Positions 22,889 to 34,437 are shown, numbered from the stretch's first letter. The stretch: DNA of 64,000 bases from Carnegiea gigantea (GCA_029747015.1 JAKOGI010002230.1:1-64000); one strand, 5' to 3'. Numbers and translations are program-made. The notes: generated from the sequence alone by a model not told the origin.

Positions 22889-23257
22889 TGCTGACCAGAG
22901 AATAACGGTCACCTAATGCCACACTAATTGTGCCACAATCTCCCTATTGATTTAACAGTTACAAGGTGATTATTCAGCATTAATTCACCAATTCAATTTC
23001 AAGATTTTATTGGAGTTTTGTGGTACTATAAAATGGAGAGCAGATCAAGGGATGGGACACACAACTCAGCAGCAAAAACATGCCCTAAATCTGATCAGCT
23101 TTTTGCCCTCTCCCTCACACAACCTAGCCATCTTTGAGGGTCGGGTTTGGAGCATGGACTACTCGGTGACTTTAGGAGCCACTAACTCGTGGATAGTAAT
23201 TAACAGACAAGATTCAGACAAAGCTTCTACATCAAGGTATATTCCTAATTGCCAACA
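22889..23257 (+). repeat. 3' LTR of copia element A
   Basis: Begins TGCTGACC, ends GCCAACA and is followed by the TSD CCAAA. It aligns with the 5' LTR, including the TATA region ACTATAAAATGGAGAG. Differences are spread along the whole length, so the insertion is not recent. Confidence 0.9.
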
Positions 23258-23262
23258 CCAAA

Positions 23263-23965
23263 TTTGAAGAATGTTTTAGAAAAGTTACTTCCATAACACC
23301 ATATATATAGAATGTTACAGTTATACCATGACCAACTTTCATTAAATAGAATGGCAAAGGGACGAGCTAGAATGAAGCTGGTTTGCCCTGATGAATTGGG
23401 GGTAGCAAAGTGGAAGTGAGTTCCAGGCAGGTGGTCTACATGTGGTGGTTCAAAGGAAAGCTGCGGGTGTGAATCTGTGGCTGGGTGCTAAGAGGACGTC
23501 AGCTCTGTACACTTCCTTGTTAGTTGTAATTAGACAAAGGCAACTCCTGCTCTGGTAGTGCAAATGAACCTTAGTTTTCTTTATTTGATGTTGGCAGGTT
23601 ATCTCTTCGCGATTTCATTAAGGTTGGGTAGTGTTCTATTTTGTGTCTTTAGTTAGTTGATTATTTTATTTTGTTCAGACTTACGTGTGATTCAACCCAT
23701 TTTATTGCTTACTGATAATTGGGAAAAAAAATGTTGTCAAATTGCATATATAATCCACATGAGCCTAGGCGCCTCTGGGAAGTTTGAGAAATGATACAGT
23801 GATAACGCGGTACAGACCGTTAAAGTTACAGTATTAACACTTTTCATGCACCAATAATAATGGCTAAGGGAGTAAGGCACACATCAATAGCAAGTTATCC
23901 AATTACACAGTCCATACACAAGCCTACATGCATTTTAATTAAGCATAATCTCTTACGATCAAATA
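23263..23965. other. Intergenic, nothing recognised
   Basis: Spacer between copia element A and the TRIM remnant. A modestly GC-richer patch at about 23390-23500 has no extended frame. Confidence 0.5.
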
Positions 23966-24234
23966 TGGTTTTCTCAAAGAGCCGAACCAATTAAAAGCCT
24001 AAACTAATTGTTAGAAATCCTTGAATAGGTTTTATACTCTAACACGCCCCTCACGAGAGTGCCCATAGGGGCTGGAGGCATAGGTACTGCAAAGGATCCC
24101 ACACCTTGCAGAATAAATTGATAGGAGAACTACTAAGAGTCAAATATGAGGTCTCTTCTTAAAAAGGCTCTAATATCATGTTTAAGAATTTAAGTTGAAA
24201 ATTAGAAATCTAAAAATAGATTTTTACTGTAACA
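23966..24234 (-). mobile_element. TRIM element (miniature LTR retrotransposon)
   Basis: On the minus strand: a short 5' LTR (24234-24179) beginning TGTTACAG and ending AAACA, then the primer site TGATATTAGAGCC, a stretch of about 120 bp, the purine-rich CGTGAGGGGCG, and a 3' LTR (24044-23966) beginning TGTTAGAGTATAAAACC. The two LTRs align moderately. Size and layout match plant TRIMs. No coding capacity. Flanking pentamers (AAATA, TGTTT) do not match, so the TSD is lost or the ends are slightly off. It abuts the 3' end of GA3ox in the same orientation. Confidence 0.7.
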
Positions 24235-24256
24235 TGTTTAACTCTCCAACTCAATA

Positions 24257-24262
24257 TTTATT
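24257..24262 (-). terminator. Poly(A) signal of GA3ox
   Basis: AATAAA on the minus strand, about 90 nt after the GA3ox stop codon. A TRIM element starts about 22 bases further on. Confidence 0.6.
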
Positions 24263-24352
24263 AATTCCACCAACATAAATTAAAGCAAAATTACAGAAGA
24301 ACACAGAATATGCTTAATAGAAATTGTGTACATGTGGTACCCTACTTCTGAA

Positions 24353-25989
24353 TCAACCAATTCTAACATGAGAAAGTGCCAAATCAAGATGTTTGGCCTT
24401 AAGGCTAACATATTCGCTGACCTTCAAAGACCTAAAACAAGGGCCCTCACATGCTCTATACCCCAAAAAGGGAGACATTTCAAAGTCCAAAGGGGGGCCG
24501 TAAAAATAGGCCAGTGAGATCCTGTGCTTCTCTTTGTTCACAACTGCCTTATGGACAACATTAGGAAACCTTGCATTTGAAATAATGTGAAGGAGATCCC
24601 CCACATTCACCACTAGGGTACCCGGTCTCGGGTCAACCCGGATCCACCCAAGTCCGTCCTTGAACAATCGGAGTCCACTTATATTGCCACTTTGATGGAG
24701 GATGGTGAAGAGGGAGGTGTCTGTATGTGGGGCTAAGCCCATGCTCCGAGCTGGATCTGGGCAGGAAGGGTACGAGTTGAGCTGCAACGCAGTGGACATA
24801 CTCTTTGGGCCACGCGTTGGGTCCTGAATCTTCCAGATTCCGTCAGATTCAGGTATTTGGAGTGACTTGAGAATCAAGCCCATGAGTTTCTCGGCAAGGC
24901 CCTTCATCCTTGTTTGATATTCATCCATCACATTGCTTATGCGCAAAAGAGAAACAATCACATATAAGACGAAGGGTTCCTCAGGGAAAGTCCTATTCGT
25001 TTAAACTAGACAATAAATAATACTGGATAAGAAAGAATAAGGCATCTTCCAAATTTAGAAAAAAGGAGAAAAAGAGGTTCTAGATTAGACCAAAACGCAA
25101 CTCATTGATCACATACCATACTTTGCTATTAGATGAAACATGCGTGTTTAAGTACATGTATTAAATTAACAGCTTCTAATTAGAATAGGCTCCATATGCA
25201 AAGCTACGAACACTTTCATGTACTAAAGTCTTCATATTTGCCTAATACTCTAATATTTTGCAGTGTGTTTTTGTGAACTCTCAGATAAAAGGAACCTTCT
25301 TTTGATGGGATACCAGTATTTAGCATGCCGTAATGACAAAATTGTTTGTCAACAGTAATAATCAGTTTTGTGCTTGGATTCAATGTGTGCGGATAAAATT
25401 GAGAGGGATATCACATAGGAACTTATGTGGTCTCAACTCCACGTGCATGCATGCATGGATGTTTATGCATGAATCAACTTCTATGTCAATAGACTTACCA
25501 AAATTCCTGATAGTCACTAGGCCAAATCACCTTTGCATGATCAACGAAGGAATTCTCCATGATGGTGAACCCTTCATACCACATAAGCTTTGAGAAGAAG
25601 GGACTAATTCGAGGACTGCCATACCCCATCGCTCCCTCGGGGGAGCGCAGGACCTTCATTTTCTGCTCAAGGGGGAGGTTGAATAGTTTCCTAGTTTGAG
25701 ACTCAACCTCCTCTAGTACTTTTGTCGAGATCCCATGGTTAGAGATTTGAAACATCCCCCATGTCACACATGCATGGAAAATGAGTTCTGAAGCATTGGA
25801 ATCTTCTATATCGATAACAGGAATGGACTCTAAATCCAAATTATGCTTCTTGTCAAGAGGGCATTCAAAATCATTGGATTCAACCCATGCATGTGATTCT
25901 GGTATTTGTTTCATCGAGTTGAAATCAATAGGAGTAATATGTTCATTTTGTACAGGATAATCTTTATAGAATTCTGAGGGAACACCCAT
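24353..25989 (-). CDS. GA3ox: Gibberellin 3-beta-dioxygenase (GA 3-oxidase), two exons
   Basis: Exons are 25989-25499 and 24935-24353, joined across a GT-AG intron, giving 357 residues, the usual size of GA3ox. The enzyme is a cytosolic Fe(II)/2-oxoglutarate dioxygenase that 3-beta-hydroxylates GA9 to GA4 and GA20 to GA1, the last step to bioactive gibberellin. The DIOX_N domain occupies about residues 50-160, and the catalytic jelly roll about 205-310. Iron ligands H234, D236 and H292 and the 2-oxoglutarate motif R302-x-S304 are present. LMWYEGFTIMENS and LNSYPSCPDP are GA3ox-like and argue against GA20ox or GA2ox. The start is chosen because MGVPSEFYKDYPV aligns with GA3ox N termini and no upstream in-frame ATG extends it. 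Neighbours are a TRIM at the 3' end and a MITE above the TATA box. No defects are visible. Confidence 0.93.
24936..25498 (-). other. GA3ox intron
   Basis: Donor GTAAGT at 25498-25493 and acceptor GCGCATAAG ending at 24936. It splits a cysteine codon (TG|C) after the residues DYQEF, the conserved single-intron position of GA3ox genes. Length 563 bp, AT-rich, no inserted element recognised. Confidence 0.88.
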
Positions 25990-26324
25990 ATTTTTGGATT
26001 ATCAAAGATTTGAAAAAAGGAGAAAATTTCCAAGATGGTAAGAGTAGACAATGAAGTAATAGGGTACGAAATGGTTGACTAGAGGGTCATGGAGAGACTA
26101 GGGAAGGATTGTTGGAAGGAGGAGTATGTTTGTGGAAAATGAAGGCTTGGCTAACATAGTATTAACATGTGAGTGAAAGGGTATGCCACCAAGTAGTGAC
26201 CTTTTTTCTAATAATGTGGACTACAATAGGAGTGGATAGAACAAAAAACAGACGTCAATGCAAGCTTTGAGATATCAAGGAAGTGCCTCTCTTTTTTGGA
26301 CAAAACTGAACCAACAAAGGACAA

Positions 26325-26332
26325 TATTTATA
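26325..26332 (-). promoter_or_regulatory. TATA box of GA3ox (probable)
   Basis: TATAAATA on the minus strand, 336 bp upstream of the ATG. It would give a 5' leader of about 300 nt. No closer TATA-like sequence was seen between it and the start codon. Confidence 0.5.
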
Positions 26333-26519
26333 GGCACACAAACTTTGCAATTGATTTGGCCAGGGATCCATTATCAGCCAAATATGGATTTGCAATCCTG
26401 CCGGATTTGGTTTTATGCAATAGAGTCAACGAAAAGAAGAGGCAGAAAATCCTGTGATTCTGTTCCTCAAGTAAATGAGAAAAGGCAGGCATCTAAATAA
26501 GGATGCACTTGTAGTAGGC

Positions 26520-26911
26520 TAGTAGTTGTCACTATATGACAACCATCACAACAACAAAAATTTCAGCTACATATATGTGTCTTGATTTAAAAATTGAATA
26601 AATAGTTATAAAATTAATTAAAATAGTAGTTGATATACTACAAATAATTCTGTGACACTTGGCAAAATCTTGTAAAGTCACTTAATTTTATATACAGTTA
26701 TATAGATTTAGTAGATGAGTAATTTGGAAGTACCAAACACACCCCCACTTAATTCTTTTAATGAAATTTCATAACTATTTATTCAATTGTTAAAACTTAT
26801 ATTCCAACCCAATTAAAAATAACATATTTGAAAGTGATGATTGAATCAAGATACATGTACAATTAACATTTCTTTTGCTGTGGCGGCTGTCATATAGTAA
26901 CAACCATTATA
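26520..26911. mobile_element. MULE-like MITE, relative of the foldback element
   Basis: Ends TAGTAGTTGTCACTATATGA and, complemented, TATAATGGTTGTTACTATATG. Homology between the arms runs about 70 bp, including GTATCTTGATT/GTGTCTTGATT. The sub-terminal palindrome GTTGTCA/TGACAAC is the same as in 2211-3113, and TTTTTGCTTT follows the right end of both elements. The interior is AT-rich with no ORF. It lies about 190 bp above the GA3ox TATA box. Confidence 0.7.
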
Positions 26912-27369
26912 GGTTTTTGCTTTAAGTAAACCAAAAAAGAAAAAAAAGTAATGACGATTCTTTTGTACAATTAAATTACAAAATATGTTTTCCCAAAAAA
27001 AAATTAATTTACAAAATACATAATACTACACTGAATCCAGAGGCAAATGCTTCCCAACTAAGAATAGAACTTTAGTTTACAGAAAGAAATCAAAATATTA
27101 CCAAAAAAAGGAATTCAGAATATATTTTAGAAATTAAATTTTCAAGATAGAAATATGTCCTTACATATATGTTTGCTCTTCAACTTGTCTTATTTCATTA
27201 TTGTCAGTGCAAAGTTTGTATAATCCTTATTGCATCCAGCAAAAATAACTTGGCTCAAAAAACATGACGAAGTTAGGTGTATTTTGATTTTTTTTAAAAT
27301 GAGGTGTATTTTGAATTTGGAAGTACAAGAGATCTTTAATTTCATCAGTAGAAAAGATGGCAAATTATT
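26912..27369. other. Intergenic, nothing recognised
   Basis: AT-rich spacer. The two overlapping frames at 27190-27451 on opposite strands look like chance. Confidence 0.5.
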
Positions 27370-27502
27370 ATGTACACCCATGAGTACATGCTCCCATATC
27401 TGTTTTGTATATATTTTTTGGCGTGTATTTGTCATATATTTTATATTTTAATATATAATTACTTATATGTCATATGGGAGTACATACACTCAGTTGTACT
27501 AT
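27370..27502. mobile_element. Short inverted-repeat element (candidate MITE)
   Basis: TATGTACACCCATGAGTAC with CTCCCATAT on the left is complemented on the right by GTACAACTGAGTGTATGTAC with CTCCCATAT, about 30 bp at roughly 75 percent match. The core is AT-rich. No target duplication was identified. Confidence 0.4.
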
Positions 27503-27550
27503 ATAGGCTTTGAGAAAAGATGGTTTCCGCGCCCAAAAAACACAATGAAA

Positions 27551-27789
27551 AACATGGCTCTATGTCAATGAATCTTCTTTGATTATGCTTGAGTTGATCA
27601 ATTGGGTCCCTATTTGGACAAAGACTTTTCTTAGGATCTCCTTTTCATATAATTTCCTTTATTGGTCGTATAGACTCTCTTCTACCAACTCTAACCCCAA
27701 AAAAAAATGAAAAATAAAAAATTCTAACTTCAAATAAGGGAAATTATGATGGCATATTCAAAAAAAATTCATTGACATAGAGCCATGTT
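27551..27789. mobile_element. MITE with perfect 23-bp terminal inverted repeats
   Basis: AACATGGCTCTATGTCAATG with AAT following (27551-27573) is repeated exactly in inverse at 27767-27789. The 239-bp length and lack of ORF fit a MITE. Flanking bases (GAAA before, AAAG after) give no convincing duplication, so the superfamily is open. The perfect repeats suggest recent origin compared with its neighbours. Confidence 0.7.
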
Positions 27790-28505
27790 AAAGACTATAA
27801 GACAACTCTAGCAAAAGGTGAAGTAATTGAAGATTTAAACACGAAACTTTGTGTTGAAGACGCTTAATCAAAATATGCATTTTCATGGTGAATCGCAGAT
27901 ATGTAGTACAAGCCATGGATTTCTTAAGACAAGTGAGTTACAGTACTAATTATGAGGTTCTATTCTTTTCGTAGGTAAATTTCTTTTTATCAATATCAAC
28001 CCATATCAACTAGATTGAACCTACTTATACCAATTCTAACCCCCAAAAAAAAAAAAAATGTAAGTTCAATTAACTTCAACCAACCTTAACTCACTTCAAC
28101 CCATTTCAACTAACTTCAACCCATCTCCTTCAAACTTTTCACAATTTGTAAATTATCATGTGAAAATTAATTACGTTTTCAACCAAAAAGAATGCCCTAC
28201 AGTAATTTTTTTATGTCGGTGAGTTGAAGTCGCAATTTGTAAATTATTATGTAAAAATTCTACGTATAAATATTCCTCAACATGTACATTAAAAAATGCC
28301 CTAAATAATTTTTTTTTGATGCAAAAGTCATAATTAATTTAAAAGTTGTCAGCGTATTAGCATTTACAACAATACTAATTAGTTATTAAAACAAATACAA
28401 TCAAAAAATTTACAAAATTTTAGTTACTTTTTAAATTCTGGAAAATATTATACCAACAACTCAAAGAAAATTATTCCAACTTTTTTACGTTAACCAACTT
28501 CTACC
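27790..28505. other. AT-rich spacer with a degenerate CAACTTCAACCC array
   Basis: No gene. At about 28055-28130 the sequence repeats a unit close to AACTTCAACCCATTTC several times. The phrase CTAACCCC followed by an A-run occurs both near 27690 and near 28035. Confidence 0.5.
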
Positions 28506-28514
28506 CTTCATATC

Positions 28515-28516
28515 CA

Positions 28517-28549
<33 letters not shown>

Positions 28550-28653
28550 GTATATATATATATATATATATTATATATAGATATATATATATATATAGAT
28601 ATATATATTATTATATATATATATGTATATGTATATATATACCATATTCGCCC

Positions 28654-28721
<68 letters not shown>

Positions 28722-28770
28722 TATATATATATATATGTATATGTATAGACACACACACCCCAACGGATGT
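28515..28770. repeat. (TA)n-rich microsatellite with CA tails
   Basis: About 250 bp of TA repeats with ATAG and GTAT interruptions and ACACAC patches. The two minus-strand frames here are pure repeat translation. Confidence 0.95.
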
Positions 28771-29857
28771 CAGCTAATTGAAATTTCAAAATATATGAGA
28801 TGATTCGTAATGATAAGTCCTTTCTTTTTGCAAACCCTACGGATGCGGGTCTTAGTAGGTCTTCAACTCCGGAGGTTGAATTTAGACGTTTAATTCACCT
28901 GTAAGAGGTGCTAAATTAAGTTGCATAACACACTCAAAGGCTATAATTAAGGACATATTATAATTTTTCCCCAAAAAAAACAACCTTAAAATCTGTGATT
29001 GGCTGCTGTACTATAAATAATAGTGCAATCTAAAAGGTAGAGTTATGAGTTTGGGTGCGAAGAGTTTCTACACAAATCCTTAATCTCTAGCCTGATATGT
29101 ATAGATTCTCCGGTTAATGATATCCTTTTCCAATTAGTTATTCAAAATCAAGTTCAATTATCTTATATTGTAAATACACTAACTCTTTCACCATATGTGG
29201 GCATTTCCAGTAATACAACATTTCCAGTACGCAATACAACATTTTACAAATGTGCCGAACTCATTCCTGTCTAATAAGCTTATGCCGGAGACTCTAATAG
29301 CATTGGTCTACATAAATTCCTGGAAGAGAGAACAATGCCAAATCTTCTGATGCAAGACAAGGTGGCAAATCACCATTGCATATCCTGTCCGTCTTTCTTT
29401 ATGATAATGTTATTATCAATTATACCATCCGTCAAAATGTGCAAAGCAGTGGAATCTTAGGAAGAGCTAATCACCACTTGATGTTGTGGACCCGAAAGCT
29501 ATTACTACGTTTTGATAAACACAGTTTTCTCATTTTCCATACTGACCAAGAAAAGCAACGCGGATAACGAGTTAGGTGGACAAATCAAACTTTCGTCAAA
29601 TTTGGCTGCAAAGTGCAATTTCAAAAGCGTACCGTTTTTTTTAAATAGTAAATTAGGTCATACACTAGGCTCCTATTCGAGGGGAATTCATTAGATACCT
29701 ACGAATTTTTGGAAAAGAAGGTGAATGGAATACAGTTCATGGTATCTCAAGTCTGTAATGCTTAATTGTGCGCCACTAATTACTCTTCATAACCAAGAAG
29801 GATTGATTTTCTTTAAAATTGAACCTAAGGGGTGGAAATAAACCGACATGTATGACA
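28771..29857. other. Intergenic, nothing recognised
   Basis: Mixed AT-rich spacer. Overlapping 60-codon frames at 29376-29694 show no family resemblance. Confidence 0.45.
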
Positions 29858-30260
29858 TTAAGGTTACGTCTGGATCTTGAAAAATTTAGTGGAAAGAAAA
29901 AAATTTGGGAAAGTTACTTTTTTTCTTGTGTTTAGATTAGAGAAAATCACAAAGAAAAAAATATGGAGGAAAGTTAGCTGGAAAAATTGTTAGAAACAAG
30001 TGATAAATTTTCCTCATAAAATTATGAAGAAAGTTTGAGGAAAATTCTCAACCTCCTCCAACCTTGCATTTCTTAGAGACATCAATATGATTAAAGTAAT
30101 TCATCAATATTCCAATTTCTCATCTAAATTCTTGTATTTTTTTCTCAATTTAAACAAGAGAAAAAAAACTTATTTTCTACCTACATTTTTTTCCTTCATA
30201 TTTTTTTCCTCCAACTTTTCTCTCCATCAAATTTTCTAAGGCCCAATGAAGCCTAAATAA
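29858..30260. mobile_element. Candidate MITE with diverged inverted ends (PIF/Harbinger-like or hAT-like)
   Basis: The left end TTAAGGTTACGTCTGG, then AAAATTTAGTGGAAAG, pairs roughly with the inverse of the right end (TTTAGGCTTCATTGGG, then AAAATTTGATGGAGAG). Purine-rich and pyrimidine-rich halves follow each end. A TTA/TAA trinucleotide at each boundary would suit PIF/Harbinger. Similarity is about 70 percent, so the call is tentative. Confidence 0.45.
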
Positions 30261-30868
30261 AAGAAATTTCATTTAACTAGCGGAGAAATGAAGAAAATTG
30301 AGCCCCCAAAAATTTCCAAGTAAAAACCTAATCATGCAAGCCCAACACGTTAATCAGATGAGGGGTCCCTTGATGATAAATTCTTTTCATTTGTGTGAAA
30401 AGTAATTATTACTGGAATCTAACTGTTTCGCCCCATTTTTGTTTTTTTTTTTTTTTTCCTGAACTTCTCGTATTTACTCCTACGTTGTCTGCGATAAATC
30501 CCAGTAACCAACTCTGTTCATGTATGTATATCATTTACTTGTTGACCAGGTAGGCGGCAGCTGTTCAGATGGGGATCAAGCTATCCAAGTGTTTTTAAAT
30601 AGGTCATGTTCCGATTGAAAATATTCCGGTTGAGCTGTTTGGGTGGCGTTTTGATTATTTTCTTCTGGAATTAATTTAGCATTTGTTGAAGGCTGGTTCA
30701 GTACCTATGCAAATACAAGTAATTTTATAGGATCCAAGTCGAGTTTGATGTGCAAAAATTAATTCACAGTTAAGTCAAATTTTGCTTGGATGCATTTTGT
30801 ATCTTTCGTTGCAGATAAGATCTAACCATTTAGCCCAAACAAACAGTTGTGCATCAGTTATATTACTT
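30261..30868. other. Intergenic, nothing recognised
   Basis: Spacer with a T-run near 30440; no frame or repeat of note. Confidence 0.5.
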
Positions 30869-30984
30869 TCTTAGAGCGTAACCCAAATTTCTGGCCTTTC
30901 AACCATTTAAACTTTTGGTTGAGATGATTAATATGGTATTAGAGCCTTTCTGAGTGAACGATTTTGAATTCGAATCTTAGTAGT

Positions 30985-31754
30985 TGTTGAGATTCCTTCC
31001 TTAATTGGTAAGAATCGGTAACAATAAAGAGGAGAGAGGGGAAAAAAGTCAAGAAGAACGGAGAGAGAGAGAGAGAAAAACAAAAAGAGAGAAATACGAT
31101 ATGGAAAAAAAAAGGAGGAAACGTTCAAAACTTATTTTTTGGACTTAGGAAGTATGATGCGCTGCTTTAGGAGTAAGTTTTTTCATTGTGGAAAAATTCC
31201 CTAAATTTCTATAAATAGAGACATTATTTGCTTTTGAAAATAACAATGAATACAACCAAGTGAGAGAAACACTCTAGAGGAAACCACTTAAAGTTGGCGA
31301 GGGTTTTTTCCATCACTATTAGGTGAGAGTCATCTTTTGTGTTCACCATCCAAAAATTCCCTTAATTCCTATAAATAGAGGCATTTTTTGCTTTTGAAAA
31401 TAACAACGAATACAACCAAGTGAGAGAAACACTCTAGAGGAAACCATCTAGAATTGGCCAGGGTTTTTCACCACAATTAGGTGAGAGTCATCTTTTGTTT
31501 ACCATCCAAATAGGTGAGACATTGAGTGTATATCCTCTAAATCGTCTAGAGGAGTTACATTTATAATCCCACTATAAAATAGTGAAAGTATTTTTGGACT
31601 GACGGTCCTATGGCTTTTACCTCGTTTTCGCTGGTTTTCACAGAAAATTCGTGTGTCCCCATCTACAATATTATTTATTTCTGATTGTCTATGTTAATTG
31701 CACAAATAAGAAAAAGAGTTAGCTTATGCATTAGTAACCCGCCTTTTTCCAACA
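30985..31754 (+). repeat. 5' LTR of copia element B, with internal 160-bp tandem duplication
   Basis: Begins TGTTGAGATTCC and ends TTTTTCCAACA. A unit of about 160 bp is present twice in tandem (near 31196-31355 and 31356-31515). Each copy includes CTATAAATAGAG (31209 and 31369), so this LTR has two TATA boxes. The 3' LTR has one copy, which accounts for the 157-bp difference in LTR length. Confidence 0.9.
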
Positions 31755-31755
31755 G

Positions 31756-31768
31756 TGGTATCAGAACA
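31756..31768 (+). other. tRNA-Met primer-binding site of copia element B
   Basis: TGGTATCAGAACA, one base after the LTR, matches the initiator-Met primer site. Confidence 0.85.
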
Positions 31769-31801
31769 CAGGCTGAGCAGCCACATTTTTGTGTAATCAG
31801 G

Positions 31802-32555
31802 ATGAACGGTGTTGGCACTTATGATGATGAGATGATCAAACTTACTGCAAATAGTCACTCCTACTAGAAAGCTATGATAGAGGATCATCCAATTTGCAAA
31901 GACCTTGCTGGGCCTATTTTGAATAAAAATATGACAGAAGGTAAAAATGAAAATGAGTGGAAGTTGTTAAATCATAAAGCAGTGGAAATAATTTGAAAGT
32001 ACACAGATAGAAGTTTATTTGAGCATGTGTCAAATTTTGGCAATGCGTACACACTTTGGACAGAACTTGAGTCCTTGATCCCTAAGAAGATGACATGCAA
32101 CAATGCTCCAATTGTAAGACGGTTGGTGAAGCTCCAGTACAGTGACGGGCAAAATAAGATTGAGCACTTGAATGATTTCAAGCGGCTCATAAATCAATTG
32201 ACAAAGATCGAGATGAAACTTCATGACGAGTTGCAAGCACTACTGCTTCTCAGTTCATTATTCGAGAGTTGGGACACATTAAGAGTTATATTAACTCTAC
32301 CCTAGTAGGAAAGTCACGATGGATACTATGACAGACAGTCTCTTAAATGAAAAAGTAAGGAGAAAAGAAAGAAGCATTTCAATGCAATATAAAACCAATT
32401 TTATTAACAATCGTGGTAGAAGTGAGAATCGTGGGAGAAATAAAGGACGTGATAAGTCTCGGAGGAGATCTAAATCTCGCCCTAAACTAGTTTGTTATTA
32501 CTGTGGCAAGCTAGAACACCAGAAATCTGATTCTCAATATTACAAGGGAGACTAG
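31802..32555 (+). pseudogene. Copia element B gag (degenerate)
   Basis: MNGVGTYDDEMIKLTANSHS opens the frame at 31802. After stops it continues with EDHPICKDLAGPILNKNMTE and, in 32027-32305, FEHVSNFGNAYTLWTELESL, IEHLNDFKRLINQLTKIEM and LLLLSSLFESWDTLRVIL, the copia gag (UBN2) pattern. A frame shift leads to an arginine-rich tail and the knuckle CYYCGKLEHQKSDS, in which the last cysteine has become serine. Not functional. Confidence 0.8.
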
Positions 32556-32689
32556 AAGGGTGGAAAAGTTAAGCCATATTAGACTGAATACAAGAAAGAA
32601 GATAAAAATGTTACTGCAGTAGCAGCAAAAGATGACAATGAGGTGTTCCTTATTGAAGAAAAAAATTATCTCAATTTAGCATATGATGA

Positions 32690-33117
32690 TTGTTCGTGGA
32701 TTGTTGGCTCAGGTGCCGTGTTCCATGTCACTCCACATGAACATTTTTTCTCATCTTACTAAGATGGTGAATTTGGTAAATTCAAGATGAGTAATCAAGT
32801 TTCGAGCAAAATTGGTGGTATTGGTGACATTCATTTAATAACTATTATAGGATGCCAGCTCATGTTAAAAAATGGGAGGCACGTTCTAGACATCTGTCTC
32901 AATTTTATATTGGCAGGAAACCTTGATGATGCAGTTTGGTTAATCACTTTGGTGGTGGAATATGGAAGTTCACCAACTGAAGTCTAATCATTTCTAGAGG
33001 GAAAAAAAGGAAGACTGCTTGTACTTTACATAAGGAAAGTTGTACAAATGGGAGGTTAAGGTTACCTATGACACCTCATATTTGGAGTTGTCGCACAAAA
33101 GACTTGGACACATGAGT
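32690..33117 (+). pseudogene. Copia element B protease and pre-integrase start (degenerate)
   Basis: The protease core reads SWIVGSGAVFHVTPH, where the catalytic aspartate of DSGA is glycine. KMSNQVSSKIGGIGDIHL follows. In another frame near 33090-33117 comes SHKRLGHMS, the pre-integrase H-x-R-L-G-H motif, which is interrupted exactly by gypsy element 2. Confidence 0.8.
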
Positions 33118-34437
33118 TGATGAGAAAAATTACAACAAGTGCACGATGTAGTTGTAGCTAGCAATCGGCAAGTACAGGTCGTAGCCACAAGGAGTTGCAT
33201 TTTCAAGTACCAAAGCCAAGTAAAGTGTCTCAATCTATGGAAAATAAAGGATGATAGAAAGTAGAACTAAACAACTAAGCCAAAGAAAGAAGACATAATT
33301 ATACCCAAGACAAACTAACTAATCGAGTTAATTATTCACTTTTCAAAGTTATGCTAGCATTCAAAGATGATCAATTGTACCATCAAAGCTCACCCAAACC
33401 CTCTTTCAAGGATAGAAGGCTAGTTTAATTATTCTATCTACCTATTTTCATGGGGTTAGTCCAATCAAATTATAAGAGTAGTAACCCTAAGCCTAGTTAG
33501 GATTTAGACTATTTTCATTGCCAAATGCTAGCTATCCTCCCTACCATACTAAACAATCGACCTCACCTTTCAGCGTAAGTCAATTGCTCCAAAACAAGGA
33601 TGAAAACTCTTTTAAGTGTTTCATCGAACACTTGATGGAGTAAGAGAAAACTCTAAATTCAAGCATAAACAAGGTAGGTTAAGGTCTAGGAAAGATCAAC
33701 CAGCCATCTTAGCGTATAATCACCATTGAAGATCACAATTTAATTACAACTAAACATTAAAACACAAGCAAAACGATGAACTATTGAAGTAGCACACAAA
33801 CCAAAAAGCATGAAATTAAAGAGACAGATGAGGAGCTTAATTAGTCTTGAGAGGCAAAATCCAATATCATGTATGTGGTATACACTAATTTAACCTGACT
33901 TATTCACCTAATAGCTTTGGAAGTGGTTGATATAAACCCTAGTCAAGGCACAAAAAGACCTTAGCTCAAGGACCCCTCAATTAATTCCATAGTCTGCTTA
34001 AATGACATGAAAAATGGAAAAATGCACAATTGTGCTTCGATGCACAAGCACCCACATAGTTTTTAAAGTAGCAGACTGCATGACTGAGCACTTCTGCACG
34101 GCTGCCTGCGCGCAACTTCGGGAAATAGGTTTCTGCCTTAGTTCATGGCCAATCGTGCACTTTCTTGGGCTCTTCAATCTTTTTCTTTTGGACTTCAAAA
34201 CTTTACCGAACTTCTTTAGTTTCTTAAAAATCATCCCTATGGCTTTCTTTGCATTAACACTCATGAATTTCTCGTTTTCTTGGCAATGCTTTCTAAAAAT
34301 AAGAAAAACACTTCTATAAACACAATATGAATGAAAGACAGCACATTTGGCCCTTTTGCATCAAGATCCAATATAGAAATAAAGAGAAAATGGATTAAAT
34401 AAAGGGGGCAAAATGATGTCAAAGTAGAGGCTTATCA
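33118..34437 (-). repeat. 3' LTR of gypsy element 2
   Basis: On the minus strand begins TGATAAGCCTCTAC and ends TTTTTCTCATCA. It contains CAAGTGTTCGATGAAACAC, which matches a phrase in the gypsy element 1 LTR, and several GTGCA motifs. Frames inside it are ignored. Confidence 0.88.

Larger units (their letters stand above)
15612..23257 (+). mobile_element. Copia element A (full length, decayed)
   Basis: A 7.65-kb Ty1/copia element with 370-bp LTRs and the 5-bp duplication CCAAA on both sides (15607-15611 and 23258-23262). A tRNA-Met primer site follows the 5' LTR and a purine tract precedes the 3' LTR. The domain order gag, protease, integrase, RT, RNase H is that of copia. Each domain is recognisable but carries stops or frameshifts, and the protease active-site motif is lost. 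The leader is about 1.8 kb and includes a GC-rich insert-like segment. Confidence 0.92.

Noticed and set aside
28501..28789. Tyrosine/isoleucine repeat ORFs
   Set aside because: Pure translation of the TA microsatellite.
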